Assembly: GCA_964437445.1 (NCBI GenBank)
Contig: CAYTGR010000088.1
Location: 1 to 10,966, forward strand
Source: CAYTGR01 sp964437445
GTDB lineage: Bacteria > Chloroflexota > Anaerolineae > B4-G1 > SLSP01
Direction: 5' to 3'
Length of the DNA: 10,966 bases
The notes beneath the pieces were generated by a model. That model was not told where the DNA came from and did not search any database. It saw only the letters and a list, made by a program, of their open reading frames with translations. Made by a program: the position numbers and the translations under genes. Below, in pieces: positions 1 through 6,320 of this stretch (position 1 is the stretch's first letter; the number at the start of each line of letters is the position of its first letter).

Positions 1-1114
1 GATGGCAAGGACAATCTGGTGGCACTGGAAGAAAGTGGTTATGTGACCGAAAGCGTCCTTCAGGATTTCCTGGCCGAGTATCCTGACCTGTTGCCAGGTG
101 ATCAAATTGATCCAGAAGCCCCCCGGCGGTGGCTGCTGGTGGTGCGCGAGATGGGCATCCCGGGCGATGTGAACGAAGCGAATCGCTGGAGCCTTGACCA
201 TCTTTTCCTGGACCAGGACGGTATCCCGACCTTCATTGAGTGCAAACGAGCTACCGATACCCGTATCCGGCGCGAAGTGGTCGCCCAAATGTTGGAGTAT
301 GCCGCTAATGGCGTTGAGTATTGGGACATAGACAAACTCCGGCAATGCGCCGCCGAGACGGCGCAAAAGTGCGGCAGGTCGCTGAATGATGAAATAGCGC
401 AACTGTTAGCCGATCCGGGAATAGACGAAGAGCACATTAGAGTACTGGAAGACCGTAGAAGCCAATCTGCGCCAGCACCGGATTCGCCTCGTCTTCGTGG
501 CAGACAGCGTGCCCAAAGAGCTCCGGCGATTGGTGGAGTTCCTCAATGAGGAGATGGCAAACGTGGAGGTATTAGCGGTAGAGATCAAGCAATTCCAGAA
601 GGGAGGTCATGGGCAGAAGGCCTTGGTGCCACGAGTGCTGGGCCTGACGGAAACCGCACGGGCTGCCAAGGCGAGTAGTACGACCAGACGAGGGCCGCGC
701 CTTACACGGGAAGAATTCCTGCAGCAGTGCCCCACGGCAGCCGTGCGCGAGTTCTTCCAGTCGGTTCTGTCGCAAGCCGAAGAACGAGGTCATACCGTGT
801 CCTGGAATGAAGCTAGCTTCTCAGTTCGCTCTCGCTGGCCACAATCCAGTAACATGTTAACTTTTGCCTATGGTTTTCCACCAGCAAAGTTTCAAATCTT
901 CCTTGACAAAAGATTGCTAGACAAAGACCCATTGCAAACATTGCGCCAACACCTACTCAAAATGGGTATCTTCAAAGAATCTGGCGACTACACATTGGAT
1001 GCGCAAGTAACGGAAGAAAATCTGGCTCATGTATCTGAAGCTTACAGGTTCGTGCTTGATAAAATAGATGAACTCATCCAGATGGCTCAAGAAGAACGAA
1101 ATAGCGCGGGTTGA
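1..1114 (+). pseudogene. PD-(D/E)XK nuclease-like gene, 5' cut by window edge, frameshifted
   Basis: The frame starting at base 1 is open from the window edge, so the true start probably lies upstream; the GTG at 19 is only the first in-window start. The N-terminal half has a nuclease-like core: Asp (196-198) in a SLDHLFLD stretch, then Glu (238-240) and Lys (244-246) in a FIECKR strand, which fits D...ExK. A helix with RIRREVVAQMLEYAAN follows. After about codon 143 this frame becomes nonsense and stops at 547-549. Homology-like sequence continues in the next frame from about 434-446 (EYWKTVEANLRQHRIRLVFV, then ADSVPKELRRLVEFLNEEM) to the TGA at 1112-1114. Joined, the two parts match my memory of a conserved uncharacterised bacterial family of about 370 residues with an endonuclease-like N-terminus. 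A one-base gain or two-base loss at about 425-445 explains the break. It could be a real pseudogene or an assembly error. The DNA is less GC-rich than downstream genes. Confidence 0.7.
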
Positions 1115-1134
1115 CCAGTGTCGCATCTAACGCG

Positions 1135-1176
1135 ACTATGCTGAGTAGTCACAAAACTATGCTGAGCAGTCACAAA
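1135..1176. repeat. tandem 21-bp direct repeat, two copies
   Basis: Copies at 1135-1155 and 1156-1176 abut exactly and differ at one base (T or C at position 12). The unit begins ACTATGCTGAG and ends AGTCACAAA. It lies between the nuclease pseudogene and the methylase fragment, whose ATG comes one base after the second copy. The first copy, with the G before it, contains a 5-bp inverted repeat GACTA/TAGTC (1134-1138 and 1146-1150) around a 7-base loop. Another small hairpin, GTCGC/GCGAC (1120-1124 and 1132-1136), precedes it. Twenty-one bases is three times seven, and the core TGAGTAGT/TGAGCAGT resembles the heptamer arrays elsewhere in the window, though that link is tentative. Confidence 0.85.
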
Positions 1177-1177
1177 G

Positions 1178-1381
1178 ATGAAAATTCCGCATCCGATTCC
1201 CTATCAAGGCAGTAAACGCCAGCTGGCCGGGTTCATTCTGCCTTACTTCCCGCGTCAAATCGCCAGGCTGGTAGAGCCGTTTGCCGGCTCGGCTGCCATT
1301 TCTATTGCTGCCGCCTGCCAGGGCAAAGCGGCGCACTTTCACTGGAAATCTTTATGTCATCAGAATTGCCGCAACAGATAG
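1178..1381 (+). pseudogene. DNA adenine methylase (Dam/D12 class), N-terminal fragment
   Basis: The frame from ATG 1178 starts with the classic opening of D12-class N6-adenine methylases: IPYQGSKRQLAGFILPYFP (the PxxxGxKxxL substrate-binding region), then LVEPFAGSAAISIAAA, which is motif I, the FxGxG-like S-adenosylmethionine site. Intact enzymes run to about 270-300 residues. Here the similarity ends near residue 53 (QGKAAHFHW) and the frame stops after 67 codons. The catalytic motif IV (DPPY) and the target-recognition region are missing, so it cannot methylate DNA. The sequence runs directly into the apparent head of an endonuclease gene at 1354, which suggests an internal deletion that removed most of the methylase. 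The match to the methylase N-terminus is strong; the deletion is inferred. Confidence 0.8.
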
Positions 1382-1458
1382 AGCATTTGTTAGAATCCGT
1401 CTCCAGCAAGCGCGCCCGTATTGTGATTAAACACATCCATTTGTTAAGGATACCCCCT
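1354..1458 (+). pseudogene. probable N-terminal fragment of HNH-type restriction endonuclease
   Basis: From ATG 1354, preceded by GGAAA at 1344-1348, a frame reads MSSELPQQIEHLLE and then SSKRARIVIKHI. From memory, the second part resembles the start of HNH endonucleases encoded next to D12 adenine methylases (a KRARIVxxHI helix followed by a TTEEL/YGYxHPPRAARDVRE region). That downstream part is absent here. The similarity fades at about 1437, and the frame then runs by chance in phase into the next gene, a CapA-like lipoprotein. With the adjacent methylase fragment this looks like the deletion scar of a restriction-modification pair. The match is short and recalled rather than searched, so it is a moderate inference. 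Confidence 0.45.
1446..1450 (+). promoter_or_regulatory. ribosome binding site of the CapA-like gene
   Basis: AAGGA lies 8 bases before GTG 1459. It decides the start of the lipoprotein gene: the open frame reaches back to ATG 1354, but only the GTG start puts a signal peptide at the N-terminus. Confidence 0.65.
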
Positions 1459-3156
1459 GTGAAACTCTGGAGCAAACCTGTTGACTTCCATTGGCTAACC
1501 GCCGCTCGCCGCCTGGCCGCCCTCGCGCTGCTGAGCCTGGTGCTGGCGGCCTGCACGCCCGCGACGCCGGCCTTCACGCCGACGCCGACCCGCACCCCTG
1601 TCCCCACCTGGACGCCGACGCCGCTCCCCCCCACGCCGACCCCCACGCCCGCCTTCCCGGTCACCGCCGGCTGCGCTGAAGGGGTCCCCGCCGGGGCCTG
1701 CGCCCGTTTCCAGGCGTTGATCGCCGGCGATCCGGCCCACTTCGCCTGGTTGGGCACGCCGGTCGCCGACGTGATCCTGGGCCGCGCCGATACCCCCCAG
1801 GGTGTATCGGTCGGCGCCTGGACCTACGCCGTCGCCGCGCCGTTCTACACGATAGATGACGAGGTGACGCTGGCGGATCTGCGCGCGACCTGGGGGGGCA
1901 CGCCCGCCGGGCCGTTCGCCACCCACCCGCTGTTCGCCACCCCCGATACCATCGGCGCGCTGACCGCGCTCCTGGGACCTCCCGCAGCCGATGCGCTCCG
2001 TGAGGTGGAGGCCACTGCGCTGTTGAGCGAGGCGGAGGCCGCCGACGGCTGGGCTATTGTCCCTTTTGACGAGCTGAACGTGCACTGGAAGGTGCTCCGG
2101 CTGGACGGCCTCTCCCTGCTGGAAAAGGGGTTGCCCGCCGACGCCTACCCGCTCCAGCTTCCGCTGGCGGTCGGGAGCGCCCACCGCGCCGAGACGCTGC
2201 CGCTGCTGGCGCTCACGCCGGCGACGCTCGCCAACCGGGATGAAAGCCGCCTCACCATCGTCGCCATGACCGGCGTCACAGCGATGACCCGCGCCTTCGC
2301 TTCCTGGATGGAGACACAGGGCAATACCTACGCCGCGCAAGACATCCAGAGCTGGCTCGCCAGCGCCGATTTCACCCACATCAGCAACGAGGTCTCCTTC
2401 AAGCCCGATTGCGTGCCGGAGCCGAGCGGGACAATGTCATTCTGCTCCCATGACAAGTACATTGAGCTGCTGGAGTATGTGGGGACCGACATCGTAGAGC
2501 TGACCGGCAACCATCTGGCCGATAAGGGGCTGGACCCGCTGCGCCACACCTTAGAGCTGTACCGCGCGCGTGGCTGGCGCTGGTATGGCGGCGGCGAGAA
2601 TCTGGCCGACGCCACCCGCCCGCTGACGATCACGCAGGGACCCAACCGGATCGCCTTCCTCGGCTGTAATCCCATCGGCCCCTCCTACGATTGGGCCACT
2701 GCCGAGGAACCAGGTTCCGCCCCCTGCGATTACGAGCTGATGCTAACGCAGATCGCGCAGCTGCGCGCCGAGGGCTACCAGCCCATCGTCACACTGCAAT
2801 ACCTGGAGACCGAGCAATACTTCCCCACACCGCAACAGGTGCGCGACTTTCGGATGTTCGCCGACGCCGGCGCGGTGGTCATGCAGGGCAGCCAGGCCCA
2901 CCAGGCTCAGACCTTTGAGCTGTACGGCGACACCTTCATCGCTTACGGCATGGGCAATCTCTTCTTTGACCAGAACTGGCTGGAAGCCTGGCCCGATTAC
3001 ATCAACCGGCTGGCCTTCTACGACAACCGCCTGTTGAGCGTGGACATCCGTACCACGATGATGATCCGCAACGACTACGGCCGCCGCCGCCCGATGACGC
3101 CGGAGGAGCGCCGGGAGTTCCTGCAAATGATGCTGAACTTCCGCCCCGGCCAGTAG
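1459..3156 (+). CDS. CapA-like (poly-gamma-glutamate synthesis family) lipoprotein
   Basis: Predicted 565-residue exported lipoprotein. GTG 1459 is chosen for its AAGGA site and because residues 13-32 then form a signal peptide ending in a perfect lipobox, LAAC with Cys32. A Thr/Pro linker (33-68) follows, then a domain at about 72-255 with no function I can name, then a CapA/metallophosphatase-fold domain from about 265. Landmarks of that domain are MTGVTAMTR (270-277), SNE (309-311), TGNHLADKG around Asn351-His352, GSQAHQAQ (477-484) and YGMGNLFFDQ (496-505). The order matches CapA proteins, but several metal-ligand positions differ: Val273 replaces the Asp of the GD motif, and Ser478-Gln479 replace the His pair of GHHPH. 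It may therefore bind a ligand or act on a surface polymer without classic phosphoesterase chemistry. CapA proteins are linked to poly-glutamate capsule export, but no capB or capC is nearby, so the role is unknown. Confidence 0.8.
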   Translation: MKLWSKPVDFHWLTAARRLAALALLSLVLAACTPATPAFTPTPTRTPVPTWTPTPLPPTPTPTPAFPVTAGCAEGVPAGACARFQALIAGDPAHFAWLGTPVADVILGRADTPQGVSVGAWTYAVAAPFYTIDDEVTLADLRATWGGTPAGPFATHPLFATPDTIGALTALLGPPAADALREVEATALLSEAEAADGWAIVPFDELNVHWKVLRLDGLSLLEKGLPADAYPLQLPLAVGSAHRAETLPLLALTPATLANRDESRLTIVAMTGVTAMTRAFASWMETQGNTYAAQDIQSWLASADFTHISNEVSFKPDCVPEPSGTMSFCSHDKYIELLEYVGTDIVELTGNHLADKGLDPLRHTLELYRARGWRWYGGGENLADATRPLTITQGPNRIAFLGCNPIGPSYDWATAEEPGSAPCDYELMLTQIAQLRAEGYQPIVTLQYLETEQYFPTPQQVRDFRMFADAGAVVMQGSQAHQAQTFELYGDTFIAYGMGNLFFDQNWLEAWPDYINRLAFYDNRLLSVDIRTTMMIRNDYGRRRPMTPEERREFLQMMLNFRPGQ

Positions 3157-3218
3157 TCAAGCGTCAAACGTCAACCATCAGGCCCTTTTGACGTTTCACG
3201 TTTCACGTTTCACGTTTC
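3156..3218. repeat. inverted heptamer array A (capA-like/3244 intergenic)
   Basis: The left arm has three direct 7-mers, GTCAAGC, GTCAAAC and GTCAACC (3156-3176), whose first base is the last base of the preceding stop codon. After a short spacer, the right arm has four perfect copies of ACGTTTC (3191-3218), which are GTGAAAC on the other strand. The arms are thus the same kind of unit in opposite sense. AAACGTCAA (3166-3174) pairs perfectly with TTGACGTTT (3188-3196) over a 13-base loop. No T-run follows, so a role as a rho-independent terminator is uncertain. Confidence 0.85.
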
Positions 3219-3230
3219 ACGCTTTATCTC

Positions 3231-3237
3231 AAAGGAG
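3231..3237 (+). promoter_or_regulatory. ribosome binding site of the 3244 gene
   Basis: AAAGGAG sits 6 bases before ATG 3244. This is a strong Shine-Dalgarno site and fixes that start. Confidence 0.8.
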
Positions 3238-3243
3238 CATAGC

Positions 3244-3663
3244 ATGACCCCAGACAACGCGCCGCTGCCGCTGCGCCCGCCCTCACCGATGGAGTTCGGC
3301 TCCATGCCCATTGATCCCTTTTACGTTTGGGGGATCAGCTATGAGCCGGTGGAAGTGCTCATTGAGCGCACCTCGGCCTACATTGAGGCGCTGGCCGACG
3401 AAGCCTATCAGCAAGACAAAGAATTCACACCAGAGGAGCTGGTAGAACGCTTCCAGGCTTTCTTCCGACAGCTGGTCGCCGAGGGCGTCGTCACCGAGAC
3501 CCCGGCCCCGCCTGAGGAGCGCAAACGCTGGAAAATCCTGACTCCCCGCCAGTGGGCACACGCGCAGAACGCCCGCATCAAGCGGATCGTGGCCTGGCGC
3601 AAGGAGAGCGAGGAAGAGAGCAAGAGGGAAGAGGGGAGAGGGAAGAAGGGAGAGGGGAATTAG
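3244..3663 (+). CDS. small hypothetical protein with array-derived charged tail
   Basis: 139 residues, with a strong ribosome binding site. I do not recognise the family. There is no signal peptide or membrane segment. Residues 1-20 are Pro-rich. Residues about 35-85 look helical and acidic (VEVLIERTSAYIEALADEA, then EFTPEELVERFQAFFRQLV). Residues 97-118 are basic with Trp (RKRWKILTPRQWAHAQNARI). Codon use in the core looks normal for a real gene in this GC-rich genome. The last ~20 residues are almost only Glu, Lys, Arg, Gly and Ser, and are encoded by a purine-only 7-base periodic tract (from about 3603). The tail is therefore probably repeat DNA read through to the TAG at 3661-3663 rather than a selected domain. 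The gene lies between two exported-protein genes on the same strand, 4 bases before the S41 peptidase start, so co-transcription with the latter is likely. A cytoplasmic location is inferred. Confidence 0.65.
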   Translation: MTPDNAPLPLRPPSPMEFGSMPIDPFYVWGISYEPVEVLIERTSAYIEALADEAYQQDKEFTPEELVERFQAFFRQLVAEGVVTETPAPPEERKRWKILTPRQWAHAQNARIKRIVAWRKESEEESKREEGRGKKGEGN

Positions 3664-3756
3664 CTTGATGGGAAACAGCACAAGGACTCCCCGGTCCCGT
3701 TCACCGCTCCCTACTCACCCTTCACGGCTCGCTCTTCGCCCCTGGCTCCTGGCCCT
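3624..3756. repeat. inverted heptamer array B, inside the ends of two genes
   Basis: The left arm is GAGGGAA, GAGGGGA, GAGGGAA, GAAGGGA, GAGGGGA (3624-3658), five units in exact 7-base register inside an uninterrupted 38-base purine run (3622-3659). The right arm is pyrimidine-rich and also has period 7: TCACCGC, TCCCTAC, TCACCCT, TCACGGC, TCGCTCT, TCGCCCC (3701-3742), then two TGGC-type units to 3756. On the other strand the right arm reads as GAG/GTGA-like heptamers. The left arm codes the tail of the 3244 protein. The right arm codes about residues 12-30 of the S41 protein. Short complementary stretches exist, for example GGGGAG at 3633-3638 with CTCCCC at 3687-3692. Confidence 0.7.
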
Positions 3757-5041
3757 GGGGTTGCTGGTCACGCTGAGCTGCCAGACGCTCCTGCCAACAC
3801 CCCGCCCCACGCCGACGCGGCCGCCGGTCACCGCCCAACCCACGACCCAGGTTTCCCCCACCGAGACAACGCCGCCCCCTCTCACGCCCGATGCCGAGAC
3901 GTTAGAACGCCATCGCCGGATTTTCCGGGAAGTCTGGGAAACCGTCAGCAAAAACTACGTCTACTCCGACTACAATGGCCTGGATTGGAAGGCCATCCGC
4001 GCCGAATATGCGCCCCTGGTGGAAGCTGCGCCCGATGACGAGACCTTCTGGCGTTTGATGCAGGACTTGATCAACCGGCTGGCCGACGACCACTCGCGTT
4101 ACCTGACACCCGCTGAAGTCGCCGAGGAAGACCGGGAGCGCACCGGCGACCTGGATTATGTCGGCATCGGCGTCTACCTGACCGTGCCGCTTTCGGCCAC
4201 TTACGGCGTCATCCTGATGATCTTCCCCGACAGCCCGGCCGAGGCCGCCGGCATCCGCCCCCATGACCGCATCCTGGCGGTGGACGGCACACCCGCTTGC
4301 TGCAACGCCGACGGCAGCGACAACCTGGTCCTGCTGCGCGGCCCCGAGGGCAGCACCGTCCAGGTGGAGCTCCAATCCCCGGGCGGCGCCCCTCGCGAAC
4401 TGCAAGTCCAGCGCGCCCGCATCCAGACCCAACTGCCCATTCCCACCCGGCGGATCGCCACCCCTCAGGGTGACGTGGGCTATATCTTGATCCCCACGCT
4501 CTTTGACGAGACCGTCGCCGAACGGACCCGCGATGCCCTCCAGCAGCTCTTTGAAACCGGGCCGGTCACCGGCCTGGTGGTGGACATGCGGATCAACGGC
4601 GGGGGCGCCTACACCGAATTAAGCGACCTGCTCGCGCTCTTTATGGATGGCCGGGCCGGCCGTTTCCTGCGCCGGGGCAAGACGGCAGAAACTTTCCACA
4701 TCCGGGCCAGGCCATTAGGCGCGACCCAAACGCTCCCCCTGGTCATCCTGATCGGGCGGGATACCGAGAGCTACGCCGAAGTTTTCAGCGGCATCCTGCA
4801 AGATGTGGGCCGGGCGCAGCTGGTCGGCGAACCAACCGCCGGCAACGTGGAGACCATCTACCCCTACGACCAGGAGGATGGCTCCCGGCTCTGGATTGCC
4901 GAGGAGACCTTTGAACCGCCCAGCGGCACGCGCTGGGAGAGCGCCGGCGTCCAGCCCACTGTGACCGTCCGCGCCCGCTGGGAGGATTTCACCGAGGACG
5001 AAGATCCGGTCCTGCTGGCCGCACTGGCTCTGCTGCGGTGA
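3668..5041 (+). CDS. S41 family (CtpA-like) exported peptidase with Lys-to-Asn change
   Basis: 457 residues from ATG 3668; a TTG at 3665 is the alternative, as GAGGGG at 3652-3657 is spaced 7 bases from TTG and 10 from ATG. A hydrophobic segment (26-37) ends at Cys38 in a weak lipobox (TLSC), so it is a lipoprotein or signal-anchored. A Thr/Pro linker covers about 39-75. Next come a helical S41 N-terminal region (about 80-150, with LADDHSRYL), a PDZ domain (about 160-250, with SPAEAAGIRPHDRIL) and the S41 core with a VVDMRINGGG strand. The nucleophile is probably Ser368 in ESYAEVFSGILQDVGRA. In Prc/CtpA enzymes the general-base Lys lies 25 residues later; here that place is Asn393 (GEPTAGN). 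Either another residue serves as base or activity is lost. This class acts outside the membrane on protein C-termini. It overlaps nothing and converges with ftsZ. Confidence 0.85.
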   Translation: MGNSTRTPRSRSPLPTHPSRLALRPWLLALGLLVTLSCQTLLPTPRPTPTRPPVTAQPTTQVSPTETTPPPLTPDAETLERHRRIFREVWETVSKNYVYSDYNGLDWKAIRAEYAPLVEAAPDDETFWRLMQDLINRLADDHSRYLTPAEVAEEDRERTGDLDYVGIGVYLTVPLSATYGVILMIFPDSPAEAAGIRPHDRILAVDGTPACCNADGSDNLVLLRGPEGSTVQVELQSPGGAPRELQVQRARIQTQLPIPTRRIATPQGDVGYILIPTLFDETVAERTRDALQQLFETGPVTGLVVDMRINGGGAYTELSDLLALFMDGRAGRFLRRGKTAETFHIRARPLGATQTLPLVILIGRDTESYAEVFSGILQDVGRAQLVGEPTAGNVETIYPYDQEDGSRLWIAEETFEPPSGTRWESAGVQPTVTVRARWEDFTEDEDPVLLAALALLR

Positions 5042-5045
5042 TTAA

Positions 5046-5120
5046 GTGAGCAGTGAGTGGTGAGCAGTGAGTAGTGAGCAGTGGCCGTCAGCCCGGCCGA
5101 CTGCGCACTGCTCACTGCCC
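5046..5120. repeat. inverted heptamer array C (S41 gene/ftsZ intergenic)
   Basis: Five direct units, GTGAGCA, GTGAGTG, GTGAGCA, GTGAGTA, GTGAGCA (5046-5080), start 4 bases after the S41 stop codon. Beyond a GC-rich middle, the sequence at 5106-5120 is the inverted sense of two such units (GTGGGCA then GTGAGCA on the other strand). The arms can pair, as described for the hairpin at 5073-5116. Confidence 0.9.
5073..5116. terminator. possible bidirectional terminator hairpin between convergent genes
   Basis: AGTGAGCAGTG (5073-5083) and CACTGCTCACT (5106-5116) form a perfect 11-bp stem. Within the 22-base loop region, GGCCG/CGGCC (5083-5087 and 5094-5098) can make an alternative inner stem. It lies between the stop codons of the S41 gene (5041) and ftsZ (5146), where a shared terminator is expected. 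There is no T-run on either strand, so simple intrinsic termination is not assured. Confidence 0.5.
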
Positions 5121-5145
5121 ACAGGTCGAAAGACAAAACCTTGAG

Positions 5146-6246
5146 CTAGCCGCGGCGCCGCAGGAAAGCCGGGATCTCCAGGTTGGCCCGATCAACGGTC
5201 GCCGGCTGCGGCAACGGCTGCGGCTCCGGGCGGCGCGGCAACGGCTCAGGCCGCCGCAGTCCAGAGGCCTGCGAGCGCACGCGCACCGTAGCCTCGTCCT
5301 GATCAAACCCCGTGGCGATGACGGTGATGCGGATCTCGTCGCCCATTGCCTCATCAATCACCGCGCCGAAGATCAGGTTGACCTCCGGATGCGCCGTCTC
5401 GCGGATCAGCGAAGCCGCCTCGTTCACCTCGTAGAGCGTCATGCTCGGACCGCCGGTGATATTGAAGAGGATGCCGTGCGCGCCGTCAATCGTGATGTCA
5501 AGCAGCCGGCTGGAGATGGCTTGCTGCGCGGCCTCCAGCGCCCGGTTCTCCCCGCTGGCCCGCCCGACCGCCATCAACGCCGCGCCGCCCTCCTGCATGA
5601 TCGCCCGCACGTCCGCGAAGTCCAGGTTGATCAGGCCGGGTACCGTGATCACTTCCGTGATGCCCTGGATGCCCTGCCGCAGTACCTCATCGGCCAGACG
5701 GAAGGCATCGGTGAAGGAAACCCGCTTCTCGGTGATCTCCAGCAGCCGGTCGTTAGGCACCACAATCAACGTATCCACCACCTGCTTGAGTGCCTCAATC
5801 CCCTCGGCCGCCGAGCGCGAGCGCTTGGCCCCCTCAAAGGCAAAGGGCCGGGTGACGACACCAATGGTCAGCGCCTTGACATCCTCCTTGGCGATGCGGG
5901 CGATGACCGGCGCGGCCCCGGTGCCGGTACCGCCGCCCATCCCGGCGGTGACGAAGACCATGTCGGCCCCCTCCAGCACGTCCCGGATGTCGTCCTCCGA
6001 TTCTTCGGCGGCCTTGCGCCCCAGGTCGGGGTTGCCGCCCGCCCCTAAGCCGCGCGTGGTGCTGTCGCCGATGCGCAGCCGCTTGGGCGCGCGCGCCAGC
6101 AGGAGCGCCTGGGCGTCGGTGTTGACCGCGATGAAGTCCACCCCTTGCAGGCCCTCGTCCATCATCCGGTTCACAGCATTGCTGCCGCCACCGCCCACGC
6201 CAATGACCCGAATTTGAGCGAAATTTTCTCCGATACCGGTAGCCAT
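5146..6246 (-). CDS. ftsZ: cell division protein FtsZ
   Basis: Tubulin-like GTPase that polymerises into the cytoplasmic division ring. The chosen ATG (6246) has GGAGG at 6257-6253, 6 bases upstream; an in-frame ATG at 6261 would add five residues but overlaps that site. This gives 366 residues, usual for the family. Visible motifs are IGVGGGGSNAVNRM (15-28), VNTDAQAL, the tubulin signature GGGTGTG (104-110), RPF with EG, the VPND region, and the T7 loop NLDFADV (207-213) with the Asp residues that complete GTP hydrolysis at the subunit interface. A Pro/Arg/Gln-rich linker (about 330-355) leads to the conserved C-terminal peptide LEIPAFLRRRG, which binds FtsA and other partners. It is the last gene of the murB-ddl-ftsQ-ftsA-ftsZ run, 74 bases after ftsA. 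A promoter of its own in that gap is possible but not evident. Confidence 0.97.
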   Translation of the reverse strand: MATGIGENFAQIRVIGVGGGGSNAVNRMMDEGLQGVDFIAVNTDAQALLLARAPKRLRIGDSTTRGLGAGGNPDLGRKAAEESEDDIRDVLEGADMVFVTAGMGGGTGTGAAPVIARIAKEDVKALTIGVVTRPFAFEGAKRSRSAAEGIEALKQVVDTLIVVPNDRLLEITEKRVSFTDAFRLADEVLRQGIQGITEVITVPGLINLDFADVRAIMQEGGAALMAVGRASGENRALEAAQQAISSRLLDITIDGAHGILFNITGGPSMTLYEVNEAASLIRETAHPEVNLIFGAVIDEAMGDEIRITVIATGFDQDEATVRVRSQASGLRRPEPLPRRPEPQPLPQPATVDRANLEIPAFLRRRG

Positions 6247-6252
6247 TTTAAC

Positions 6253-6257
6253 CCTCC
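6253..6257 (-). promoter_or_regulatory. ribosome binding site deciding the ftsZ start
   Basis: On the minus strand GGAGG (in GGGGAGGG) is followed by 6 bases and then ATG 6246. This favours the MATGIGENF start over the in-frame ATG at 6261, which lies upstream of the site. Confidence 0.8.
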
Positions 6258-6320
6258 CCATGCTGATTTCCTGTTTCGTTAGTGTGTCGCTTGACTGTCA
6301 CAACGGGCCTGACGCCCCTC

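Noticed and set aside
1..1458. A functional new defence system
   Set aside because: Every gene here is cut or frameshifted, and the methylase lacks its catalytic motif, so it is better read as remains.
1495..2379. Long open frame on the - strand opposite the CapA-like gene
   Set aside because: Gly/Arg-rich shadow of the real reading frame with no motif and no ribosome site.
1354..3156. A single 600-residue frame starting at ATG 1354
   Set aside because: The first 35 codons are unrelated to a signal peptide and would bury it. The GTG at 1459 has a good ribosome site and gives a perfect lipoprotein signal.
3156..3218. Possible CRISPR array
   Set aside because: The units are 7 bases with no unique spacers between them, so it cannot be a CRISPR array. 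The same holds for the two 21-bp copies at 1135-1176.
5074..6048. Long open frame on the + strand opposite ftsZ
   Set aside because: Antisense to a clear ftsZ; the product is low-complexity, Arg/Pro/His-rich and matches nothing. It is a by-product of high GC.
6262..6320. ftsZ-specific promoter or operator in the ftsA-ftsZ gap
   Set aside because: A TGACTGTCA near-palindrome and partial -35-like bases are visible, but no convincing spaced -35/-10 pair.
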